A DNA stretch of 64,000 nucleotides from Rodentibacter mrazii (GTDB lineage: Bacteria > Pseudomonadota > Gammaproteobacteria > Enterobacterales > Pasteurellaceae), in the NCBI RefSeq assembly GCF_001998825.1, contig NZ_MLHG01000008.1, positions 1 to 64,000 on the forward strand. Direction: 5' to 3'. This document shows positions 31,147 to 42,906 of this stretch, in pieces. Every line of letters begins with the position of its first letter. The stretch's first letter is position 1. Position numbers and translations under genes: made by a program. The notes beneath the pieces are model-generated. The model did not search any database, had not been told where the DNA came from, and saw only the letters and a list, made by a program, of their open reading frames with translations.

Positions 31147-31368
31147 TCAGTAATGCGGCGGAGGGGTTTCTTCTGCTTGGCTGGCAATATTTGAGGGCTG
31201 GAAATCTTTCAATTTATTCGCCATATAACGTAATTGCAGCTGCATTCTATCCATATCAAATTGTTGTTGAACTAATGCTTGGTTTAATTCCTCTAACAAT
31301 TGTTCTTGAAATGCCACTTTCATTTCAAGTTCGGTAATGCGATTTTCTAACCTTTGTTGAATTTGCAT
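31147..31368 (-). CDS. slyX: SlyX family coiled-coil protein
   Basis: A 73-residue protein with a continuous heptad-like coiled coil from residue 4 to about 55 ([24 protein letters not shown]) and a proline-rich tail ending PPPHY, the SlyX pattern. No activity is established. In E. coli and H. influenzae slyX lies beside fkpA/slyD and yheO, as here, in the opposite direction to fkpA. Confidence 0.93.
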   Translation of the reverse strand: MQIQQRLENRITELEMKVAFQEQLLEELNQALVQQQFDMDRMQLQLRYMANKLKDFQPSNIASQAEETPPPHY

Positions 31369-31459
31369 GATTTTTCTCTAAATTTTAAAAAAAAGTTGAG
31401 AATAGCTTAAATCCGATTTAATCTATTCGGCACTTTTCTATTATAAAGGATTAATAACA

Positions 31460-32182
31460 ATGTTAAAGGTTCAAAAATTTTCATTGGCGGCATTAATGGT
31501 AAGTGCGGTTGTTTCCGGCGTTGTTTTTGCAGATGAAAAGGCGGATGTGAAATTTAATGATGATGTATCTTATGCCTTAACCGCCTATTCTATGACGCAG
31601 GCAAAATTATTGGCACAGCAAGGTGAAATTAAATTAAACGAAACGCAAGTAAATAAAGCGGTGGATGATGTACTGAAAGGTAAATTTACCGAAGAAAAAA
31701 TTGGTGAATTGACGCAAACTTTAGAGCAGTTTCAACAAAAAATCGTTGCGCGTGAACAAGCGAAAATGAAAGAGATTGCACAGAAGGCACAAAATGAAGG
31801 CGATAAATATCGTGCTGAGTTTGCCAAAAAAGAAGGGGTGAAAACCACAAAATCCGGTTTATTATATCGTGTTGTTGAAGCCGGAAAAGGTGAGGTGATT
31901 AAGCCAACGGATACGGTAAAAGTACATTACACGGGCAAATTACCAAACGGTAAAGTTTTCGATAGTTCGGTAGAGCGTAGTCAACCGGCAGAATTTCGTT
32001 TAGATCAAGTAGTGAAAGGCTGGACAGAAGGGCTTCAATTAGTGAAAAAAGGCGGCAAAATTGAGTTGGTACTTCCTCCTGAATTAGCTTATGGTAAACA
32101 AGGAGCCGGGGCTTCCATTCCACCAAATGCCACACTTTATTTTGAAGTTGAAGTGTTAGATGTGAATCCAAAAGCAAAATAA
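31460..32182 (+). CDS. fkpA: FKBP-type peptidyl-prolyl isomerase
   Basis: A 240-residue periplasmic foldase. The signal peptide ends near VVFA-DEKAD. An N-terminal helical dimerisation domain (about 30-125) precedes an FKBP domain with VKVHYTGKLPNGKVFDSS and the family loop IPPNATLYFEVEVLDV. It speeds proline isomerisation and acts as a chaperone for exported proteins. A hairpin terminator follows. An uptake core at 31501-31509 encodes SAV in the signal peptide. Confidence 0.95.
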   Translation: MLKVQKFSLAALMVSAVVSGVVFADEKADVKFNDDVSYALTAYSMTQAKLLAQQGEIKLNETQVNKAVDDVLKGKFTEEKIGELTQTLEQFQQKIVAREQAKMKEIAQKAQNEGDKYRAEFAKKEGVKTTKSGLLYRVVEAGKGEVIKPTDTVKVHYTGKLPNGKVFDSSVERSQPAEFRLDQVVKGWTEGLQLVKKGGKIELVLPPELAYGKQGAGASIPPNATLYFEVEVLDVNPKAK

Positions 32183-32198
32183 TAAATAATTTTGATGG

Positions 32199-32222
32199 AA
32201 GCACAAGCGTTTGCTTGTGCTT
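32199..32222 (+). terminator. Terminator after fkpA
   Basis: AAGCACAAGC and GCTTGTGCTT form a perfect 10-bp stem around GTTT, followed by TGTTATT. Confidence 0.8.
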
Positions 32223-32278
32223 TGTTATTAGTGGCACATAAAGTGCGGTCATTTTTAGTGTCGATTTGGGATTTGTCC

Positions 32279-32941
32279 ATGTTACATGAAAAATATATTT
32301 TCACAGATGAAGATCACGCAATTTTAAATTCTTATAAAGCCGTAGTGGATGGTGTGAGCGCACTTATCGGTGAGCATTGTGAGATTGTTTTGCATTCTTT
32401 GGATGATATTGAACATTCCGCTATTTGTATTGCTAACGGGCATAATACCAATCGTCAAGTGGGTTCCCCTATTACCGATTTAGCATTGCGTTCTTTGCGT
32501 AATATGCAAAGTGAAAGTGTTTCTCATCCCTATTTTACAAGGGCAAAGGGCAATATCTTGATGAAATCGGTTACGATCGCTATTCGTAATAAAAATCAAC
32601 GAATGATCGGGTTACTATGTATTAACATTAATCTTGATGTTCCTATCTCACAATTTATTCAGTCTTTTATGCCTGCTATTGAAGTTGCAGAAACATCCTC
32701 TGTAAATTTTGCTAATTCTATGGAAGATCTGGTTTCGCAAACCGTTGAAAAAACGATTGAGGAAGTCAGTGCGGATCGTGCCGTAGCAAATAACAATAAA
32801 AACCGCCAAATTGTGATTTCATTATATGAAAAAGGGATTTTTGATATTAAAGATGCCATTAATTTAGTCGCAGAACGTTTGGATATTTCCCGCCATACCG
32901 TCTATCTTTATATTCGTCAAATTAAACAAGAGCAAGAATAA
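32279..32941 (+). CDS. yheO: YheO/DauR-like transcriptional regulator
   Basis: A 220-residue regulator with an N-terminal YheO PAS-like domain (about 20-130, starting SALIGEHCEIVLHSLDD) and a C-terminal helix-turn-helix (about 170-218, IKDAINLVAERLDISRHTVYLYIRQIK). The start at 32279 gives the family's usual N-terminus; an earlier frame start would lie in the fkpA terminator. The stop overlaps the tusD start by one base (TAATG), so it is expressed with the tus genes. Target promoters are unknown. Confidence 0.9.
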   Translation: MLHEKYIFTDEDHAILNSYKAVVDGVSALIGEHCEIVLHSLDDIEHSAICIANGHNTNRQVGSPITDLALRSLRNMQSESVSHPYFTRAKGNILMKSVTIAIRNKNQRMIGLLCININLDVPISQFIQSFMPAIEVAETSSVNFANSMEDLVSQTVEKTIEEVSADRAVANNNKNRQIVISLYEKGIFDIKDAINLVAERLDISRHTVYLYIRQIKQEQE

Positions 32942-33321
32942 TGGACTATGTACTTGCGGTAAAAAGCCCGGTTTATGGTATACAAGGGGCTTATCTCGCT
33001 TATCAATTCGCAGAAGCCTTAATTGAAAAAGGGCATAGCATTAAACAGATTTTCTTTTTTCAAGAAGGGGTGAGCAATGGTAACTCTTTTGTTTATCCGG
33101 CTAGTGATGAGGTGAACTTACAGCGATATTGGCAAGTTTTTGCCGATAAATATGATGTTCCTTTATATTTGTGTGTGGCGGCCTCACAACGTCGAGGTGT
33201 AGTAAATGAAATGACGGCGGAAAACAGGAAAAGTCATAATCTGGCAGAGGGCTTTATGATTACCGGTTTAGGGGAATTTATGGCTGCGATATTAAATGTC
33301 GATAGGGTTATTACATTATGA
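32941..33321 (+). CDS. tusD: Sulfur relay protein TusD
   Basis: A 126-residue DsrE-fold subunit of the TusBCD complex, which takes sulfur from TusA and passes it through TusE to MnmA for 2-thiouridine in tRNA wobble positions. The sulfur-carrying Cys78 in PLYLCVAASQRRG has the same number as in E. coli. It overlaps tusC by ATGA. Confidence 0.95.
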   Translation: MDYVLAVKSPVYGIQGAYLAYQFAEALIEKGHSIKQIFFFQEGVSNGNSFVYPASDEVNLQRYWQVFADKYDVPLYLCVAASQRRGVVNEMTAENRKSHNLAEGFMITGLGEFMAAILNVDRVITL

Positions 33322-33677
33322 AAATTGCCTTTTTGTTTCGTTCTGTTCCCCATGGTACATCTTCTGCACGGGAAGGGTTGGATGCCTTGTTAGCGGCAAC
33401 CGCATTTTGTGATGAGGATGACATTGGAGTGTTTTTTATCGATGATGGTGTGCTTAATTTACTAAATGGGCAACAACCGGAGCAGTTATTACAAAAGGAT
33501 TTTATTCGCACGTTTAAGTTATTGGACTTATATAATATCGAACAACGTTTTATTTGTCGGGAGTCTCTTGATAAATTCGGTATCGTAGAGGATAGCCTTA
33601 TAGTATCGGCAAAAAAAATTGACCGCACTTTGTTATTCGCTAAGCTGGACCAAGCAGAGAAATTACTCACATTTTAA
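33318..33677 (+). CDS. tusC: Sulfur relay protein TusC
   Basis: A 119-residue DsrF-like subunit of TusBCD. It begins KIAFLFRSVPHGTSSAREGLDALLAA, the usual family start with PHG. It lacks an obvious equivalent of the TusD carrier cysteine, as expected. The ATGA overlap with tusD and a 10-base gap to tusB show an operon. Confidence 0.92.
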   Translation: MKIAFLFRSVPHGTSSAREGLDALLAATAFCDEDDIGVFFIDDGVLNLLNGQQPEQLLQKDFIRTFKLLDLYNIEQRFICRESLDKFGIVEDSLIVSAKKIDRTLLFAKLDQAEKLLTF

Positions 33678-33687
33678 GGGATATTTT

Positions 33688-33975
33688 ATGCTCTATTGTT
33701 TTTCTCAAGCAACTTACGATAAGGAAGAATTAATCGCCTATCTTTCTTTGGTTACAGAAAATGATGCGATTATACTTTGGCAAGATGCGGTTTTGTTGAT
33801 GATAAAATATCCCGATTATTTTAAACTTTGTAAGGGAGATTGTTTTGCCTTGGAACAGGATATTTTAGCAAGAAATTTGACCGCACTTTTACCTAAAGAA
33901 AATAGAGTACAGTTCATTTCTTTGTTAGATCTTGTTGATATTACAGAACAATATTTTCCACAGATAGCATTGTAA
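33688..33975 (+). CDS. tusB: Sulfur relay protein TusB
   Basis: A 95-residue DsrH-like subunit of TusBCD. The ATG at 33688 follows AAGGGA and gives MLYCFSQATYDKEEL, the normal length; the upstream alternative would overlap tusC by 60 bases. Pasteurellaceae and enteric relatives place rpsL next, whereas here the spc operon follows. Confidence 0.9.
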   Translation: MLYCFSQATYDKEELIAYLSLVTENDAIILWQDAVLLMIKYPDYFKLCKGDCFALEQDILARNLTALLPKENRVQFISLLDLVDITEQYFPQIAL

Positions 33976-34023
33976 AAATATTTATTTTTCCTCAGCCTTT
34001 TCACATTTTATCTATAAATCTTA

Positions 34024-34052
34024 TTGATTCACCTAGTCCTTTATGCTATATT
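34024..34052 (+). promoter_or_regulatory. Promoter of the spc ribosomal operon
   Basis: TTGATT at 34024-34029 and TATATT at 34047-34052 are 17 bases apart, with an extended TG (TGCTATATT). The start of rplN is about 84 bases downstream, leaving a leader that contains a small CCCGAAAGGG hairpin before a T-run. Confidence 0.75.
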
Positions 34053-34123
34053 CCGCAACCTCTTACATCTGTCTTATGTTTATGTAAGTAGGTTCGTCCC
34101 GAAAGGGTGTTTTTTTAACTTAA

Positions 34124-34507
<384 letters not shown>

Positions 34508-34520
34508 GGAGAAGTGACAA

Positions 34521-34832
34521 ATGGCTGCAAAAATTCGTCAAAACGATGAAGTAATTGTGCTTGCCGGTAAAGATAAAGGCAAGCGTGGTAAGGTAACTAA
34601 AGTGTTACCGAACGGTAAAGTTTTTGTTGAAGGTGTCAATATTGTCACTAAACATGAAAAACCGGTTCCTGCATTAGGCAAAGCTGGTGGCTTAGTGAAA
34701 AAAGAAGCAGCAATTGACGTTTCAAATGTTGCGATTTTTAACCCGAAAACAAATAAAGCTGATCGTGTAGGTTTTAGATTTGAAGAAGGCAAAAAAGTAC
34801 GTTTCTTTAAATCTAACAATGAAATTATCTAA
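34521..34832 (+). CDS. rplX: 50S ribosomal protein L24
   Basis: 103 residues with a KOW motif near the N-terminus ([21 protein letters not shown]). L24 starts 50S assembly and sits at the peptide exit. Only 13 bases separate it from rplN. Confidence 0.98.
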   Translation: MAAKIRQNDEVIVLAGKDKGKRGKVTKVLPNGKVFVEGVNIVTKHEKPVPALGKAGGLVKKEAAIDVSNVAIFNPKTNKADRVGFRFEEGKKVRFFKSNNEII

Positions 34833-34849
34833 CAAACTGGAGTAATGCG

Positions 34850-35706
<857 letters not shown>

Positions 35707-35742
35707 TATACCACTTTATTTTGGAATCGGAGAAAAAGTACA

Positions 35743-36135
35743 ATGAGTATGCAAGATCCAATCGCAGATATGTTGACCCGAATTCGTAACGGTCAAGCTG
35801 CGAACAAAGTTGCGATCAGTATGCCTTCATCCAAGCTAAAAGTGGCAATTGCCAATGTATTAGCTGCTGAAGGTTATATCGAAAGCGTTAAAGTTTTAGA
35901 AGGTGTAAAACCTGAGTTGGAAATTACTTTAAAATATTTCCAAGGAAAACCGGTTGTAGAGAGTATCCAACGTGTAAGCCGCCCTGGTCTTCGTATTTAT
36001 AAACGTAAAGACGAGTTACCAAAAGTTATGGGTGGATTAGGTGTTGCTGTTGTTTCTACATCTAAAGGTGTTATGACTGACCGCGCAGCTCGTCAAGCTG
36101 GCTTAGGCGGTGAGATCATCTGTTATGTAGCTTAA
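35743..36135 (+). CDS. rpsH: 30S ribosomal protein S8
   Basis: 130 residues beginning [19 protein letters not shown]8 binds 16S helix 21 and in E. coli is the feedback repressor of the spc operon. The start has GGAGAAA upstream. Confidence 0.98.
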   Translation: MSMQDPIADMLTRIRNGQAANKVAISMPSSKLKVAIANVLAAEGYIESVKVLEGVKPELEITLKYFQGKPVVESIQRVSRPGLRIYKRKDELPKVMGGLGVAVVSTSKGVMTDRAARQAGLGGEIICYVA

Positions 36136-36150
36136 TAGAGAGGTAGGAAA

Positions 36151-36684
36151 ATGTCTCGTGTTGCAAAAGCACCTGTTAATATTCCTGCCGGTGTTGAGGT
36201 TAAACTTAACGGTCAGTTATTAACAGTAAAAGGTAAAAATGGCGAGTTATCTCGCACAATTCATAATTCAGTTGAAGTTAAACAAGATAATGGTCAACTA
36301 ACTTTTGCTCCACGTGAAGGTTTTGTTGATGCGAATGCCCAATCAGGCACAGCTCGTGCATTGGTTAATGCAATGGTTATCGGTGTTAATGAAGGCTTCA
36401 CTAAAAAATTAGTATTGGTTGGTGTTGGTTACAGAGCACAACTTAAAGGTAATGTAGTTGCATTAAGTTTGGGCTATTCCCACCCAGTAGAGCACACTTT
36501 GCCAGCAGGTATTACTGCTGAATGTCCTTCTCAAACAGAGATTGTATTGAAAGGTGCTGATAAACAGCTAATCGGTCAAGTTGCAGCAGATATTCGTGCT
36601 TATCGTCGTCCTGAGCCTTATAAAGGTAAAGGGGTACGTTACTCTGATGAAGTGGTACGTATCAAAGAGGCTAAGAAGAAATAA
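36151..36684 (+). CDS. rplF: 50S ribosomal protein L6
   Basis: 177 residues with two repeated L6 domains; C-terminal [14 protein letters not shown] is the signature. It lies near the factor-binding site. Confidence 0.98.
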   Translation: MSRVAKAPVNIPAGVEVKLNGQLLTVKGKNGELSRTIHNSVEVKQDNGQLTFAPREGFVDANAQSGTARALVNAMVIGVNEGFTKKLVLVGVGYRAQLKGNVVALSLGYSHPVEHTLPAGITAECPSQTEIVLKGADKQLIGQVAADIRAYRRPEPYKGKGVRYSDEVVRIKEAKKK

Positions 36685-36697
36685 TTAAGGTAACACT

Positions 36698-37051
36698 ATG
36701 GATAAGAAATCAGCTCGTATCCGTCGTGCAGCTCGTGCACGCTATATGATGAGAGAGCAAGGTGTAACTCGTTTGGTTATTCACCGTACTCCACGTCATA
36801 TTTATGCACAAGTTATTGCACCGAACGGTTCAGAAGTGCTTGCCGCTGCTTCAACTGTTGAGAAAGCAATTCGTGAGCAAGTAAAATACACCGGTAACAA
36901 AGACGCAGCTGCAGTAGTGGGTAAAACCGTTGCAGAGCGTGCATTAGCAAAAGGCGTAAAAGCTGTTGCTTTTGATCGTTCCGGCTTTAAATATCATGGA
37001 CGTGTCCAAACTTTAGCGGACGCTGCTCGTGAAGCTGGTCTACAGTTCTAA
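36698..37051 (+). CDS. rplR: 50S ribosomal protein L18
   Basis: 117 residues beginning [19 protein letters not shown]18 binds 5S rRNA with L5. The gap to rplF is 13 bases. Confidence 0.98.
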   Translation: MDKKSARIRRAARARYMMREQGVTRLVIHRTPRHIYAQVIAPNGSEVLAAASTVEKAIREQVKYTGNKDAAAVVGKTVAERALAKGVKAVAFDRSGFKYHGRVQTLADAAREAGLQF

Positions 37052-37059
37052 TGAGGTAA

Positions 37060-37566
<507 letters not shown>

Positions 37567-37572
37567 TTAATA

Positions 37573-37752
37573 ATGGCTAAAACTATTAAAGTAACACAAG
37601 TTCGTAGTTCAATTGCTCGTTTACCGAAGCATAAAGCTACCTTGCGTGGTCTTGGTCTTCGCCATATGAACCACACAGTTGAGTTAATTGATACACCAGC
37701 AGTACGTGGAATGATTAACCAGGTTTCATACATGGTTAAAGTAGAGGAGTAA
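37573..37752 (+). CDS. rpmD: 50S ribosomal protein L30
   Basis: 59 residues, beginning [20 protein letters not shown] and ending MVKVEE. Its position between rpsE and rplO is the universal spc order. It is short and easy to miss. Confidence 0.97.
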   Translation: MAKTIKVTQVRSSIARLPKHKATLRGLGLRHMNHTVELIDTPAVRGMINQVSYMVKVEE

Positions 37753-37755
37753 GAG

Positions 37756-38190
37756 ATGCGTTTAAATACTCTATCTCCGGCTGAGGGCGCCAAACATAGT
37801 TCTAAACGCCTTGGTCGTGGTATTGGTTCTGGTCTAGGTAAGACCGGTGGACGTGGTCATAAAGGTCAAAAATCTCGTACCGGTGGCGGGGTTCGTCGCG
37901 GTTTTGAAGGCGGTCAAATGCCATTATACCGTCGTTTACCAAAATTTGGTTTCACTTCAATGAAAGCTGCAGTTACCGCAGAAGTTCGTTTGAATGACTT
38001 AAATAAAGTAGAAGGCGGTATAGTAACTTTAGAAACATTAAAAACTGCAAATGTTTTAACTAAAGATATTCAATTTGCTAAAGTTATTTTAGCGGGTGAG
38101 TTGAAATCTGCAGTTGTTATCCGTGGTTTACGTGTGACTAAAGGTGCAAAAGCAGCAATTGAAGCTGCTGGCGGTTCAATTGAGGAATAA
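37756..38190 (+). CDS. rplO: 50S ribosomal protein L15
   Basis: 144 residues with the glycine-rich N-terminal tail ([19 protein letters not shown]) that threads through 23S rRNA. Only 3 bases follow the rpmD stop; AGGAG overlaps rpmD's end as ribosome site. Confidence 0.98.
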   Translation: MRLNTLSPAEGAKHSSKRLGRGIGSGLGKTGGRGHKGQKSRTGGGVRRGFEGGQMPLYRRLPKFGFTSMKAAVTAEVRLNDLNKVEGGIVTLETLKTANVLTKDIQFAKVILAGELKSAVVIRGLRVTKGAKAAIEAAGGSIEE

Positions 38191-38197
38191 TTAGCAA

Positions 38198-39523
38198 ATG
38201 GCTAAACAACCAGGTTATCAAGCTAGAAGTACCAATAGTGGTAAAGGTGAGCTAAGAAGTAGATTGCTTTTTGTTTTAGGTGCACTTATCGTTTATCGTA
38301 TTGGTTCATTTATTCCGGTTCCTGGTATTGATGCAGCCGTACTCGCTCAATTAGTTGAACAACAAAAAGGTACCATCATTGATATGTTCAACATGTTCTC
38401 TGGTGGTGCATTAAGCCGGGCTTCGATTCTTGCGCTAGGTATTATGCCATATATCTCGGCATCTATCGTGATTCAATTGTTAGCAACGGTTTCTCCTGCT
38501 TTAGCTGAGTTGAAGAAAGAAGGAGCAGCTGGTCAAAGAAAAATTACCAAGTATACTCGCTATGCCACGGTAGTTTTTGCTACTATTCAAGCTGTTGCAA
38601 TTTCTACGGGGTTACCGAATATGTTACCCGGACTGGTCCCAAATGTTGGATTCAGTTTTTATTTTACCTCAGTAGTAAGTTTAGTCACCGGAACCATATT
38701 TTTAATGTGGTTAGGTGAACAAATTACAGAGAGAGGAATTGGTAATGGTATTTCGATTCTTGTTTTCGGGGGGATCGTAGCAGGTTTACCTTCAGCTATT
38801 CTAGAAACAATTGAGCAGGCTCGCCAAGGACAAATGCATCCGTTAGTTCTTTTACTAATAGCAGCAATTGTTTTTGCGGTAACTTATTTTGTTGTTTTTG
38901 TAGAAAGAGGACAACGTCGAATTCGAATTGAGTATGCTAAACGTCAGCAAGGTCGTCAGATCTTAGGTGGACACTCAACACATCTACCATTAAAAGTTAA
39001 TATGGCAAATGTAATGCCAGCAATTTTTGCATCTAGCATTATCTTATTCCCAGCTACGTTAACGCAATGGTTTGGTCAGAATGATAAATTTGAATGGTTG
39101 AATAATTTATCAATGTTGTTGAATCCTGGTCAACCTCTGTATTTGCTTGTTTATGCAATTGCAATTATTTTCTTCAGTTTCTTCTACACCGGAATGCAAT
39201 ATAACCCGCGTGATACGGCAGATAACTTAAAAAAATCTGGTGCATTTATCCCAGGAATTAGACCAGGTGAGCAAACATCGCGTTACATTGATAAAGTAAT
39301 GACTCGTTTAACTTTAATTGGCGGTCTTTATGTAACATTTGTGTGTTTGGTCCCTTATATTATGACATCGGCTTGGGATGTTAAATTCTACTTCGGTGGA
39401 ACATCATTATTAATCGTTGTCGTTGTAATTATGGATTTCATTGTACAGGTTCAAAGTCACTTAATGTCGTCTCAATATGAATCTGCATTGAAAAAAGCAA
39501 ACCTCAAGGGGTTAGGACAATAA
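38198..39523 (+). CDS. secY: Preprotein translocase subunit SecY
   Basis: 441 residues, ten membrane segments: the channel of the SecYEG translocon. N-terminal [27 protein letters not shown] and the plug [22 protein letters not shown] are conserved. It follows rplO by 7 bases. Codon use is slightly less biased than in the r-protein genes. Confidence 0.98.
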   Translation: MAKQPGYQARSTNSGKGELRSRLLFVLGALIVYRIGSFIPVPGIDAAVLAQLVEQQKGTIIDMFNMFSGGALSRASILALGIMPYISASIVIQLLATVSPALAELKKEGAAGQRKITKYTRYATVVFATIQAVAISTGLPNMLPGLVPNVGFSFYFTSVVSLVTGTIFLMWLGEQITERGIGNGISILVFGGIVAGLPSAILETIEQARQGQMHPLVLLLIAAIVFAVTYFVVFVERGQRRIRIEYAKRQQGRQILGGHSTHLPLKVNMANVMPAIFASSIILFPATLTQWFGQNDKFEWLNNLSMLLNPGQPLYLLVYAIAIIFFSFFYTGMQYNPRDTADNLKKSGAFIPGIRPGEQTSRYIDKVMTRLTLIGGLYVTFVCLVPYIMTSAWDVKFYFGGTSLLIVVVVIMDFIVQVQSHLMSSQYESALKKANLKGLGQ

Positions 39524-39553
39524 TTGTCCGATTAACGTAAAAAAGGATAAGCA

Positions 39554-39667
39554 ATGAAAGTTCGTGCTTCCGTAAAGAAAATGTGTCGTAACTGCAAAAT
39601 TGTTAAACGTGAAGGGGTTGTGCGCGTATTGTGTAGTGACCCTAAACATAAACAACGTCAAGGTTAA
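39554..39667 (+). CDS. rpmJ: 50S ribosomal protein L36
   Basis: 37 residues beginning [15 protein letters not shown]. It is the short zinc-binding form: Cys11, Cys14, Cys27 and His32 are present. AAAGGA precedes the ATG. It ends the spc operon. Confidence 0.96.
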
Positions 39668-39679
39668 TTGACATTTTTC

Positions 39680-39708
39680 TTGCAAAGAACCAGTTGAGCA
39701 GTTATACT
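39680..39708 (+). promoter_or_regulatory. Promoter of the alpha operon
   Basis: TTGCAA at 39680-39685 and TATACT at 39703-39708 with a 17-base spacer, just after rpmJ. A closer-to-consensus TTGACA at 39668 is 29 bases from the -10 and so is not a pair. Confidence 0.75.
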
Positions 39709-39727
39709 GCCCGACTCATTTACATCC

Positions 39728-39815
39728 TTGGTATTCTGTTTGAGTATCCTGAAAACGGGCTTTTCAAGATCAGAATGCCAATTAATTTAGAATATAGGAG
39801 TGCATAGTGGCCCGT
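39728..39815 (+). ncRNA. S4-binding alpha-operon leader (Alpha_RBS pseudoknot)
   Basis: The leader matches the E. coli alpha-operon target of ribosomal protein S4: the core TTTGAGTATCCTGAAAACGG is retained and TAGGAGTGCATAGTGG surrounds the GTG start of rpsM. GGTATTCTG at 39730-39738 pairs with CAGAATGCC at 39771-39779 (one wobble), enclosing a TGAAAA/TTTTCA hairpin at 39750-39766. S4 would trap the 30S subunit on this fold and shut off rpsM-rplQ. Confidence 0.85.
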
Positions 39816-40163
39816 ATTGCAGGCATTAACATTCCTGATCACAAACATACTGTGATTGCCTTAACTGCAATTTATGGTATCGGTAAAACTCGTTCAAAAG
39901 CTATTTGTGCTGCAGCGGGGATTGCCGAAGATGTTAAGATCAGAGAATTGTCTGAAGAGCAGATTGACAAACTGCGTGACGAAGTTGGTAAATTTACCGT
40001 TGAAGGTGACTTACGCCGTGAAGTAACATTAAACATCAAACGTCTTCTAGACTTAGGTTGTTACCGTGGCTTACGCCATCGTCGTAGTCTACCGGTACGT
40101 GGTCAACGTACTAAAACTAACGCGCGTACCCGCAAGGGTCCTCGTAAACCGATCAAAAAATAG
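39807..40163 (+). CDS. rpsM: 30S ribosomal protein S13
   Basis: 118 residues beginning at GTG ([19 protein letters not shown]). The GTG lies inside the S4-controlled leader, as in E. coli. S13 contacts the P-site tRNA and L5. Confidence 0.98.
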   Translation: MARIAGINIPDHKHTVIALTAIYGIGKTRSKAICAAAGIAEDVKIRELSEEQIDKLRDEVGKFTVEGDLRREVTLNIKRLLDLGCYRGLRHRRSLPVRGQRTKTNARTRKGPRKPIKK

Positions 40164-40172
40164 TCGGGGTAA

Positions 40173-40565
<393 letters not shown>

Positions 40566-40594
40566 TGACGTAATAGGATAGTTGGAGAAAGAAA

Positions 40595-41215
40595 ATGGCA
40601 AGATATTTGGGCCCTAAACTCAAGCTCAGCCGTCGTGAAGGCACTGATTTATTTCTTAAATCAGGTGTGCGTGCGATTGATTCAAAATGTAAAATTGATA
40701 CAGCACCAGGTCAACATGGTGCTCGTAAACCACGTTTATCTGACTATGGTAGTCAATTACGTGAGAAACAAAAAGTTCGTCGTATCTATGGTATTTTAGA
40801 ACGTCAGTTCCGTAACTACTATAAAGAGGCGAATCGCCTAAAAGGTAACACTGGTGAAAACTTATTGGTGTTACTAGAAGGTAGATTGGATAACGTTGTT
40901 TATCGTATGGGATTTGCTGCGACTCGAGCAGAAGCTCGTCAGTTAGTAAGTCATAAAGCGATTGTGGTAAATGGTCGCGTTGTGAATATCCCATCTTTCC
41001 AAGTTGCAGTTAATGATGTAGTAGCTGTTAGAGAAAAATCTAAAAAACAAGCTCGGATTAAGGCATCATTAGAATTAGCAGAACAAAGAGAGAAACCAAC
41101 TTGGTTAGAAGTTGATGCAACTAAAATGGAAGGTGTTTTTAAACGTATTCCTGAACGTTCTGATTTATCAGCAGATATTAACGAACATCTGATCGTTGAG
41201 CTTTACTCGAAATAA
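40595..41215 (+). CDS. rpsD: 30S ribosomal protein S4
   Basis: 206 residues with an S4 RNA-binding domain ([26 protein letters not shown]). S4 is a primary 16S binder and the expected repressor of this operon through the leader upstream of rpsM. Confidence 0.98.
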   Translation: MARYLGPKLKLSRREGTDLFLKSGVRAIDSKCKIDTAPGQHGARKPRLSDYGSQLREKQKVRRIYGILERQFRNYYKEANRLKGNTGENLLVLLEGRLDNVVYRMGFAATRAEARQLVSHKAIVVNGRVVNIPSFQVAVNDVVAVREKSKKQARIKASLELAEQREKPTWLEVDATKMEGVFKRIPERSDLSADINEHLIVELYSK

Positions 41216-41246
41216 TAGTTAAGCTTAAAAGTAAAGAGAGGATAAA

Positions 41247-42230
41247 ATGCAGGGTTCTGTTACAGAATTTTTAAAGCCACGTTTAGTAGATATTGAGCAA
41301 GTTAGCTCAACACATGCTAAGGTGATCCTTGAACCGTTAGAGCGTGGCTTTGGTCATACTCTAGGTAATGCATTACGTCGTATTCTTCTATCTTCAATGC
41401 CGGGTTGTGCTGTAACTGAAGTAGAGATCGAAGGAGTATTGCATGAGTATAGTAGTAAGGAGGGAGTTCAAGAAGATATTCTTGAAGTTCTTTTAAACCT
41501 TAAAGGTCTAGCGGTCAAAGTACAGAATAAAGATGATGTTATTCTGACACTAAATAAATCTGGAATTGGCCCTGTTGTTGCAGCAGATATCTCCTATGAT
41601 GGGGATGTTGAGATTGTAAATCAAGACCATGTGATTTGTCATTTAACTGACGAAAATGCCTCAATTAGTATGCGTATTCGTGTTCAGCGTGGCAGAGGAT
41701 ACGTTCCGGCTTCGACTCGTGTTCAGACAGATGAACGTCCAATTGGTCGTTTACTTGTTGATGCTTGTTATAGTCCTGTCGAAAGCATTTCTTATAATGT
41801 TGAGGCTGCTCGTGTTGAACAACGTACGGACTTGGATAAATTAGTAATTAATTTAGAAACAAACGGTACGTTGGATCCTGAGGAAGCAATTCGTCGTGCA
41901 GCAACAATCTTAGCAGAGCAACTAGATGCATTCGTTGATTTGCGTGATGTTCGTCAACCTGAAATCAAGGAAGAAAAACCGGAATTTGACCCGATTTTAC
42001 TACGTCCTGTAGATGATTTAGAGTTGACAGTTCGTTCTGCTAACTGTTTGAAAGCAGAAACAATTCACTATATCGGTGACTTAGTACAACGTACAGAAGT
42101 TGAGTTGTTAAAAACGCCTAACCTTGGTAAGAAATCACTTACTGAAATTAAGGATGTACTTGCTTCACGTGGTTTGTCACTTGGTATGCGCCTTGAAAAT
42201 TGGCCGCCAGCAAGTATTGCTGAAGACTGA
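41247..42230 (+). CDS. rpoA: RNA polymerase alpha subunit
   Basis: 327 residues: N-terminal dimerisation and assembly domain ([26 protein letters not shown]), linker, and C-terminal domain that contacts UP elements and CRP ([22 protein letters not shown]; final [14 protein letters not shown]). It is inside the alpha operon before rplQ. Confidence 0.98.
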   Translation: MQGSVTEFLKPRLVDIEQVSSTHAKVILEPLERGFGHTLGNALRRILLSSMPGCAVTEVEIEGVLHEYSSKEGVQEDILEVLLNLKGLAVKVQNKDDVILTLNKSGIGPVVAADISYDGDVEIVNQDHVICHLTDENASISMRIRVQRGRGYVPASTRVQTDERPIGRLLVDACYSPVESISYNVEAARVEQRTDLDKLVINLETNGTLDPEEAIRRAATILAEQLDAFVDLRDVRQPEIKEEKPEFDPILLRPVDDLELTVRSANCLKAETIHYIGDLVQRTEVELLKTPNLGKKSLTEIKDVLASRGLSLGMRLENWPPASIAED

Positions 42231-42269
42231 TTTGGCATAGATTAAGGTTTTTCTGAGAAGGATAATATC

Positions 42270-42656
42270 ATGCGCCATCGTAAGAGTGGTCGTCAACTAA
42301 ACCGTAATAGTAGCCATCGCCAAGCGATGTTTCGTAATTTAGCCAGTGCTTTAGTTAGTCACGAGATTATCAAGACAACTTTACCTAAAGCTAAAGAATT
42401 ACGTCGTGTAGTTGAACCGTTAATTACATTAGCAAAAGAAGATAGCGTTGCAAACCGTCGTTTAGCATTCGCTCGTACTCGTAACATTGATACTGTTGCG
42501 AAGTTATTCAATGAATTAGGTCCACGTTTTGCTCAACGTGCAGGTGGTTACACCCGTATTTTAAAATGTGGTTTCCGTGCGGGTGATAATGCTCCAATGG
42601 CTTATATTGAGTTAGTTGAACGCCCGCAAGTTGTAGAAACAACAGTGGCGGAATAA
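42270..42656 (+). CDS. rplQ: 50S ribosomal protein L17
   Basis: 128 residues beginning [20 protein letters not shown]. Last gene of the alpha operon, followed at once by a strong terminator. Confidence 0.98.
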   Translation: MRHRKSGRQLNRNSSHRQAMFRNLASALVSHEIIKTTLPKAKELRRVVEPLITLAKEDSVANRRLAFARTRNIDTVAKLFNELGPRFAQRAGGYTRILKCGFRAGDNAPMAYIELVERPQVVETTVAE

Positions 42657-42671
42657 GCTCTGGATAAAAAT

Positions 42672-42702
42672 AAAAAAAGCTCGCAAGGTGCGGGCTTTTT
42701 TG
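42672..42702 (+). terminator. Alpha-operon terminator
   Basis: AAGCTCGCA and TGCGGGCTT form a 9-bp stem (one wobble) around AGG, flanked by A and T runs. Confidence 0.93.
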
Positions 42703-42852
42703 TTATTTGAAATTTATAAGAAAAATAAAATAATTTCTACAAAATTTATAGTGTAAGTTTTGGTGACTGATTTTTTAATGGACATTTATAAAAATATTTG
42801 TTTTTAAATTGGCAAAAAATTGTGTTATTAAATCTATTCAATTAGCTTGTCA

Positions 42853-42898
42853 TATTATCTTAAGATAATAAAAAAGCGGTAAAATTAACCGCTCTTTT
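42853..42898 (-). terminator. galU terminator and adjacent 18-bp palindrome
   Basis: On the minus strand AGCGGT and ACCGCT pair around a 7-base loop and end in TTTTTT (42871-42898). Next to it, 42853-42870 is a perfect 18-bp palindrome centred on TTAA (arm TATTATCTT). The first is a good terminator; the second has no known role. Confidence 0.75.
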
Positions 42899-42906
42899 TA
42901 TGACTT

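Noticed and set aside
31899-32252. 117-codon minus-strand frame over the FKBP domain of fkpA
   Set aside because: Antisense to a clear FKBP domain and spans its terminator.
39668-39708. TTGACA at 39668 as the -35 of the alpha operon
   Set aside because: It is 29 bases from the -10; TTGCAA at 39680 gives the correct 17-base spacing.
39730-39779. Rho-independent terminator after rpmJ
   Set aside because: The hairpin matches the S4 leader fold and lacks a T-run; it lies downstream of the alpha promoter.
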